A program made the translations under genes and the position numbers. The notes beneath the pieces were generated by a model. The model saw nothing but the letters and a program-made list of their open reading frames with translations, made no database searches and was not told the origin of the DNA. DNA of 16,435 bases from Candidatus Gastranaerophilales bacterium (GTDB taxonomy: Bacteria; Cyanobacteriota; Vampirovibrionia; Gastranaerophilales; Gastranaerophilaceae), in the NCBI GenBank assembly GCA_900770525.1, contig CAAHDT010000009.1, positions 1 through 16,435 on the forward strand, written 5' to 3'. The number at the start of each line of letters is the position of its first letter. Position 1 is the first letter of the stretch. Shown one piece after another: positions 12,347 through 16,435 of this stretch.

Positions 12347-13282
12347 ATGGAAGAATTTAAACATTATACGGTGATGAAAAACGAAGCAGTTGATGCTTTG
12401 GATTGTAAAAACGGGTTGGTTTATGTTGACTGCACTCTTGGAGGAGGCGGTCACAGCGAATTGATTTTAAAACGCATTCAACCTGATGGTAAGCTTATTG
12501 CATTTGATGTTGATGATGATGCAATTCGAGCTTCACAAGAGCGCTTAAAAGATTACAAAAACTTAACAATAGTTAAAGACTCTTATGCGAATATTAAGAA
12601 TGTTTTACATAGTCTTGGTATAGAAAAAATTACTGGCGGAGTGCTTTTTGATTTAGGCGCATCTTATCATCAATTGACGAAAGGTGAGCGTGGATTTTCC
12701 TTTTCTAAAGAGGCTCCGCTGGATATGAGGTTTAATCAGGAGGCGGATTTTTCCGCTTATGATGTGGTTAATTCTTATCCGGAAGCAGAGTTGGTTCGAA
12801 TTTTTTCTGAATATGGCGAGGAAAGATTTTCTAAAAGAATTGCAAAAAAAATTGTGGAAGAACGAAAGGTTCGAAAGCTTGAAACCACAAAGGATTTAGC
12901 GGATTTGATAGTAAATTGTACTCCGCATATAAAATCAAACATACACCCTGCAACGCGTGTGTTTCAGGCTATTCGTATAGAAGTAAATCAAGAGTTAACA
13001 AATGTTAAAAATACATTAAATGATGTGTTGGATTTATTGTCGGTTGGTGCTATAATAAGTGTAATAAGTTTTCACTCTCTGGAGGACAGAATTGTGAAAC
13101 ACTTGTTCAAATACCACTCTCAGCGGTGTCATTGTGAAAAAAATCAAATGATTTGCACATGCCCACCACCGAGGTTGGAGCTGATAAATAAAAAACCGAT
13201 AATGGCGTCGGATGAAGAAATAAGGGAGAATCCGCCGTCACGGAGTGCAAAGTTAAGAATCGCTAGATGTATTAACGAATAG
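12347..13282 (+). CDS. rsmH: 16S rRNA (cytosine(1402)-N(4))-methyltransferase RsmH
   Basis: RsmH (MraW) methylates N4 of C1402 in the 30S decoding centre using SAM. The 311 residues are the usual length. Visible marks are HYTVMKNEAVDAL, the SAM loop DCTLGGGGHS (28-37), the acidic IAFDVDDDA, the FDLGAS motif (101-106), GFSFSKEAPLDMRF (116-129), HPATRVFQAIRIEVNQEL and VISFHSLEDRIVK (239-251), then a Cys-rich end (CHC...CTCPPP). No ribosome-binding site precedes the ATG, and an extended -10 ends 6 bases before it, suggesting a leaderless mRNA. The ftsL-like gene follows by 37 bases, the normal order at the start of the division and cell wall cluster. Confidence 0.97.
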   Translation: MEEFKHYTVMKNEAVDALDCKNGLVYVDCTLGGGGHSELILKRIQPDGKLIAFDVDDDAIRASQERLKDYKNLTIVKDSYANIKNVLHSLGIEKITGGVLFDLGASYHQLTKGERGFSFSKEAPLDMRFNQEADFSAYDVVNSYPEAELVRIFSEYGEERFSKRIAKKIVEERKVRKLETTKDLADLIVNCTPHIKSNIHPATRVFQAIRIEVNQELTNVKNTLNDVLDLLSVGAIISVISFHSLEDRIVKHLFKYHSQRCHCEKNQMICTCPPPRLELINKKPIMASDEEIRENPPSRSAKLRIARCINE

Positions 13283-13319
13283 TTGTCAGAGTAGAGTTAG
13301 AGATATTGGGGAATTAAAA

Positions 13320-13775
13320 TTGAATACAGCTACAGTAAGAGAAGATTATTATCGCTATCAAACGGAAAGTACATATGTACAAAGCCCGATTGACAAAGCG
13401 CCACTAATCAAAGGATACTTTTTTAAGGAAAATTTGATGAAAGAAATGGCTATCAGAAAATTAAATATGACATTGTGCACTATATTAGGTGTGCTTGTTG
13501 TAGTTGCTTTTGTTAGTTATTACTTTGAGATGTCTAATGAGATTACTTTGAATACTCTTTCTCGTCAAGTTACTGCCCTAAATGACGAAAATGCCGAGCT
13601 TCAAAACAGTTTGGATAAGTTGAAATCATTTAATAATGTTGATACAAAAATGGCTCAGCAAAATATTCTTCAAAAAGCTGCAAAAGTTATTGAAGTTCCT
13701 GCAGTTGCATCTGCTGTTAACCTTCAAAACAGCAAAGATTTGGCTAGCACTGTCGATTGGTCAATTGGTTATTAA
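13320..13775 (+). CDS. ftsL: FtsL-like division protein
   Basis: The 151-residue protein spans the membrane once. It has a cytoplasmic N-terminus of about 50 residues, a hydrophobic helix (about 51-69, TLCTILGVLVVVAFVSYYF), and a periplasmic heptad-rich coiled coil (about 73-105, LSRQVTALNDENAELQNSL), then a low-complexity tail. This is the plan of FtsL/DivIC, which form a complex with FtsB and FtsQ that activates septal wall synthesis. FtsL sequences are poorly conserved, so the call leans on topology and on position directly after rsmH. The start is TTG, supported by GGGGA (13308-13312) 7 bases upstream. The usual next gene, ftsI, is absent. Confidence 0.75.
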   Translation: MNTATVREDYYRYQTESTYVQSPIDKAPLIKGYFFKENLMKEMAIRKLNMTLCTILGVLVVVAFVSYYFEMSNEITLNTLSRQVTALNDENAELQNSLDKLKSFNNVDTKMAQQNILQKAAKVIEVPAVASAVNLQNSKDLASTVDWSIGY

Positions 13776-13836
13776 TATTTCTTAATATTTTTTATTGTAA
13801 TGGCAAAAAAATTTAAGGACTAGTTTTATAAGTAGT

Positions 13837-14394
13837 ATGGGAAAAAGATTTTTATTAACATTATTATCATTATTTGTATTTGCAGGCACTTGTTTTGCGT
13901 ATAGCAATCCTCGTTGGTTCACAATGCCGGTGACAGTTTATTTGCCAAAACAGGCAGAAAGCACATATGTTACAAACGCTTTCAAAACTTGGCAGTTGGA
14001 GTCAAAGTCTACAGTTAGATTTTTGTATAGAAATGCTCCTCATTTAGCAAATTTGTCAAATATTACAGTTGCATATACAGATTATCTTCCTGATAACAAG
14101 GCATATAATGTAAGTTTCACATTGCCTCAGTTTGGTAGTGCAAGATATACTATGAATAATAAATATTTCTATAATGCAGATATTGTAATTGCATTAAAAG
14201 GTAAAGACGGAAAAGTTCTTACACCAAAACAGTTAAATGCTGTAGCATTGCAGGCTGTTGGTTATGCAGTTGGTATCAAATTGAATAGCGATAAAGATAC
14301 TGTTATGTATAAAGAGTCAGATTTTTCAAAAAATGCTTTGACTCCTGCAGATTTGCAAGCTGTTCATGATGTTTATAAACCTGTAAAGAAATAG
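13837..14394 (+). CDS. Secreted matrixin-like protein without zinc ligands
   Basis: A signal peptide (1-21, likely cut after TCFA) precedes a domain with the shape of M10-like metzincins: PRWFTMPVTVYLP, then NAFKTWQLESKSTVRF, a Met-turn-like TVMY (155-158) and the closing ALTPADLQAVHDVY (167-180). Where active enzymes have HExxHxxGxxH, this protein reads QAVGYAVGIKL (139-149): only the glycine remains, and all three histidines and the glutamate are gone. It is therefore probably a non-catalytic exported or envelope protein, perhaps a binding or scaffold role. The ATG lacks a good ribosome-binding site (AAGGA is 17 bases away). It stands alone between the ftsL-like gene and the symporter. Confidence 0.65.
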   Translation: MGKRFLLTLLSLFVFAGTCFAYSNPRWFTMPVTVYLPKQAESTYVTNAFKTWQLESKSTVRFLYRNAPHLANLSNITVAYTDYLPDNKAYNVSFTLPQFGSARYTMNNKYFYNADIVIALKGKDGKVLTPKQLNAVALQAVGYAVGIKLNSDKDTVMYKESDFSKNALTPADLQAVHDVYKPVKK

Positions 14395-14453
14395 ATTTTG
14401 TGAGTTTTTCTCATTATTTTGATTGATTTTTTAGGGCTTTTGGAATGGAAAGT

Positions 14454-14482
14454 TTGAAATTTCCAACCAAATAGTATATAAT
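14454..14482 (+). promoter_or_regulatory. Promoter of the symporter gene
   Basis: TTGAAA (14454-14459), 17 bases, consensus TATAAT (14477-14482). TTGGAA and TTCCAA (about 14440-14466) form an inverted repeat around the -35 box that could be an operator. Confidence 0.7.
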
Positions 14483-14521
14483 ATACAAGTCATAATATTT
14501 TGGTATAAAGAGGATGTAGTG

Positions 14522-15853
14522 ATGAAAGATTCAAAGATTCAAATGCAGATACTTATTGCACTCGGATTGGGGCTTAAGCGTAATTGGCACATATTTTTTG
14601 GTATTATAGCCGGTATTGTTGTAGGTATATTTTTGCACGGACATCAGTATCCGGTAATTTTGTCTTTACTCAACTTTATCGGACAAGTATTTATTAGATT
14701 GATTCAAATGGTTGTAATTCCGTTGGTAGTTTCAGCGATTATTATCGGTATTACAAGTATTGGTGATAATAAACAACTTGGAAAATTTGGAACCAAAATG
14801 ATTTTGTATTATGGTGTTTTAACAGTTGTTGCAGTAATACTCGGTGCAACCTTGTCATTGATATTTAAACCGGGGCTAGGGGCAGCACACTACATTACAG
14901 CTAATACTGCAAGTGAAGTTCAAGCATCTGTTGCAACGGCAATGACTCAGCAACAAGGTAATTTGTTGAATATGTTCCTTGACTTTATACCAAATAATCC
15001 TCTTAATGCTTTGGCTCACGGCAATATGGTTGCGATAATCGTGTTTGTTTTAATTTTTGCAATCGCATTAGCAAAAGTTGGTGATGTAAGTCGTCCGATA
15101 GTTTCGTTCTTTGAATCTGTTTTTGCCGCTACAATGAAAATTACTGATTGGATTATGTTTTTGGCAGCTCCAGGTGTGTTTGCGTTGACCGCTTCTGCTG
15201 TTTCAAGTTTTGGCATGGACATATTTGCAAGCATTTCAAAATATTTACTGGTGCTTGCTATCGGATTTTTCATCCAGTTGTTCTTTGTATATCCGCTGTT
15301 CTTAAAATGTTTTTCAAAAGTTTCTGTATGGATGTTATATTCTGCAATTGCAGAGGCAATGATGGTTGCATTCGGAACAGCAAGTTCTTCTGCAACATTA
15401 CCGTTGACAATTGCTTGTTGCGAAAAGCGAGGGATTTCTCATAAAATTTCAAGCTTTGTTTTGCCGCTTGGTGCAACATTGAACATGGATGGAACAGCGT
15501 TGTTGCAAGTTGTTGCGGTAATATTCTTAACACAAGCATATGGGGTTCCGCTTACTCCATTCTTATTAATTCAAATTTGCTTGTTAGCGATTATTTCATC
15601 AAGCACAAGTGCCGGAATATCTGGTGCAGGCTTGATTACAATTGCTTTAATCTTGAATGGAATGGGATTAAGTCCGGAACAATTGGTCGCAGGATTTGCT
15701 TTCTTGTTCACAATAGAGAGGGTAACAGATATGATGAGAACGCTTGTAAACGTTACATCAGATGCAGTTGTAGTTGCAGCTATTGCGGATAACGAAAACG
15801 AAATCAACTACGATTTGTTTAATAATCCAGAGGCTTACGAAGAAATAGCGTAA
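14522..15853 (+). CDS. Dicarboxylate/amino acid:cation symporter (DAACS family)
   Basis: This inner-membrane transporter brings in glutamate, aspartate or C4-dicarboxylates with Na+ or H+. Of 443 residues, most form hydrophobic segments and two re-entrant loops. Visible family marks are GTASSSATLPL (HP1), LGATLNMDGTALLQ with NMDGT in TM7, SSSTSAGISGAGL (HP2) and DMMRTLVNVTSD in TM8. In TM8, the Asp, Arg, Thr, Asn and Asp that correspond to D394, R397, T398, N401 and D405 of GltPh are all kept, which favours an acidic substrate; the position of D390 is Glu. I chose ATG 14522 because AGAGGA (14509-14514) is 7 bases away; a GTG at 14519 would add one residue. It faces the RHH gene with only 3 bases between the stops. 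Confidence 0.92.
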   Translation: MKDSKIQMQILIALGLGLKRNWHIFFGIIAGIVVGIFLHGHQYPVILSLLNFIGQVFIRLIQMVVIPLVVSAIIIGITSIGDNKQLGKFGTKMILYYGVLTVVAVILGATLSLIFKPGLGAAHYITANTASEVQASVATAMTQQQGNLLNMFLDFIPNNPLNALAHGNMVAIIVFVLIFAIALAKVGDVSRPIVSFFESVFAATMKITDWIMFLAAPGVFALTASAVSSFGMDIFASISKYLLVLAIGFFIQLFFVYPLFLKCFSKVSVWMLYSAIAEAMMVAFGTASSSATLPLTIACCEKRGISHKISSFVLPLGATLNMDGTALLQVVAVIFLTQAYGVPLTPFLLIQICLLAIISSSTSAGISGAGLITIALILNGMGLSPEQLVAGFAFLFTIERVTDMMRTLVNVTSDAVVVAAIADNENEINYDLFNNPEAYEEIA

Positions 15854-15856
15854 GTG

Positions 15857-16045
15857 TTATTCAAGCATATTTTCAAGAAGTTCGGCATTCTTACTCGCGG
15901 TAGTGGATTGGCGAACTTTTTGTTTGTAGATGTAAGTTCTTAAGGCTTCACGGATAAGTTCGCTTCTTGAACGGTTTTCGTCATCGGCTACGTTGTCAAT
16001 CATGTTCAAAAATTCTTCAGGCATTGAAATTAATACTCTCGCCAT
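15857..16045 (-). CDS. Ribbon-helix-helix (CopG/Arc-type) regulator
   Basis: This 62-residue protein begins with a beta strand (ARVLISMPEEF) followed by two helices (LNMIDNVADDE and SRSELIREALRTYIYKQK), the ribbon-helix-helix fold that binds DNA as a dimer through the strand. RSRSELIREALR is the typical helix B motif. AAGGAG 7 bases before the ATG (minus strand) fixes the start. RHH proteins are often antitoxins, but no toxin gene adjoins: downstream is the convergent symporter and upstream a 350-base gap. It is therefore more likely a stand-alone or autoregulated repressor. Confidence 0.85.
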   Translation of the reverse strand: MARVLISMPEEFLNMIDNVADDENRSRSELIREALRTYIYKQKVRQSTTASKNAELLENMLE

Positions 16046-16238
16046 ATATTCTCCTTTTTACTATCTAAATCGACTCGTGTATATATAAAAACATTCGGAT
16101 TGAAAAAAGTGCTATTTTTTATATAAAAAATATATATATTTTTTTAAAAAAAGGTGGTTTGGTTGAGTATAGGTGGTTTTGAGGAACTTTACATTTGTTA
16201 ATATATTAATGAGTTTTATTATTTTTTGTCGTGCCATC
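16046..16238. other. AT-rich intergenic stretch
   Basis: There is no gene here. The stretch holds long A/T runs (16108-16155, including near-palindromic TTTTTTATATAAAAAA), a GGTGGTTTGG motif repeated as GGTGGTTTTG, and presumably the RHH promoter, which I could not place with confidence. Confidence 0.5.
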
Positions 16239-16267
16239 TTGCGAAATCATGAGAGATAAGATATAAT
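16239..16267 (+). promoter_or_regulatory. Promoter of the gene at the right edge
   Basis: TTGCGA (16239-16244), 17 bases, consensus TATAAT (16262-16267), giving a leader of about 120 bases before the ATG at 16393. Confidence 0.6.
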
Positions 16268-16343
16268 GATAAATGTATGGTGTAATTTATAGCCCCAAAA
16301 CGTGGGTTGTGGTTTTACCCTAACAGAATAGATAAGAATGTAG

Positions 16344-16362
16344 GTTGGGCTTTCAGCCCAAC
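16344..16362. repeat. Perfect 8-bp hairpin in the leader
   Basis: GTTGGGCT-TTC-AGCCCAAC. This GTTGGGC/GCCCAAC palindrome is of a type seen dispersed in intergenic DNA of many bacteria. It lies about 30 bases ahead of the start codon with no T-run, so it is not a terminator. Confidence 0.6.
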
Positions 16363-16392
16363 AAAGTAACAAAGAAAACGAGAGGATAAGAT

Positions 16393-16435
16393 ATGAAAAG
16401 AAGTAAGAAAACGCTGAAAACCGGTCATAGTGCGG
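16393..16435 (+). CDS. Start of a gene, possibly prepilin-like (partial)
   Basis: ATG at 16393 follows AGGA by 6 bases. The 14 codons present encode a Lys/Arg-rich leader ending Thr-Gly-His-Ser-Ala. In this kind of genome such leaders often precede FTLAEVLITLG, and the window has other pilin-like genes, so a prepilin is the best guess. The diagnostic part lies beyond the window. Confidence 0.45.
   Translation, partial: MKRSKKTLKTGHSA

Noticed and set aside
14401..14436. Terminator after the metzincin-like gene
   Set aside because: TGAG-TTTTT-CTCA is only a 4-bp stem and the T-rich tail is interrupted.
15857..16045. RHH protein as antitoxin of a type II system
   Set aside because: No toxin-sized ORF lies next to it on the same strand; both sides are accounted for.

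Overview
The window is AT-rich bacterial chromosome. It most resembles a gut member of the non-photosynthetic cyanobacterial sister class (Vampirovibrionia/Melainabacteria, Gastranaerophilales type). The clues are prepilin-like proteins with the N-terminal motif FTLAEVLITLGIIG, a pilin-like C-terminus ending QAVCLGD, a matrixin-like secreted protein, and a rsmH/ftsL pair cut off from the rest of the division cluster. This taxonomic call is an inference from protein style, not from a marker gene.

Layout. 1-282: 3' end of a pilin-like gene, with its terminator near 437-464. 283-897: a gene-free stretch with GC-rich inverted repeats. 931-5407: an alpha/beta hydrolase, rimO and a glycine-zipper membrane protein on the minus strand, then an overlapping bioG-bioC pair on the plus strand that makes the pimeloyl moiety of biotin. 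5405-5999: two tandem ~290-bp units, each encoding a 24-residue hydrophobic peptide behind a sequestered ribosome-binding site, with a convergent antisense promoter. This is a candidate type I toxin-antitoxin pair and the most interesting part of the window. 6014-8631: an accessory stretch with an XRE regulator divergent from a prepilin-like gene, a frameshifted HEPN-type gene, a small structured RNA with its own promoter and terminator, an XRE gene remnant and an orphan ORF. 8827-15853: mostly plus-strand housekeeping genes (glyA, a WecA/TagO-type transferase, a second glycine-zipper protein, a small hypothetical, rsmH, ftsL-like, a degenerate metzincin, a dicarboxylate/amino-acid symporter). 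A ribbon-helix-helix regulator faces the symporter. The window ends in the first codons of another gene that looks like a prepilin leader.

How the parts work together. glyA and the wecA-like gene are 22 bases apart and probably one operon (one-carbon supply; start of envelope glycan synthesis). rsmH and ftsL-like keep the usual dcw order, but the next gene is not ftsI. BioG and BioC act at the two ends of the same methyl-ester disguise of pimeloyl-ACP. In the accessory stretch, RNA-based control is the recurring theme: the twin peptide/antisense units, and an sRNA whose CTGGGTTGGAG element is complementary to two sites in the neighbouring HEPN-type transcript. Promoters, RNA ends and folds were read by eye and have not been computed.
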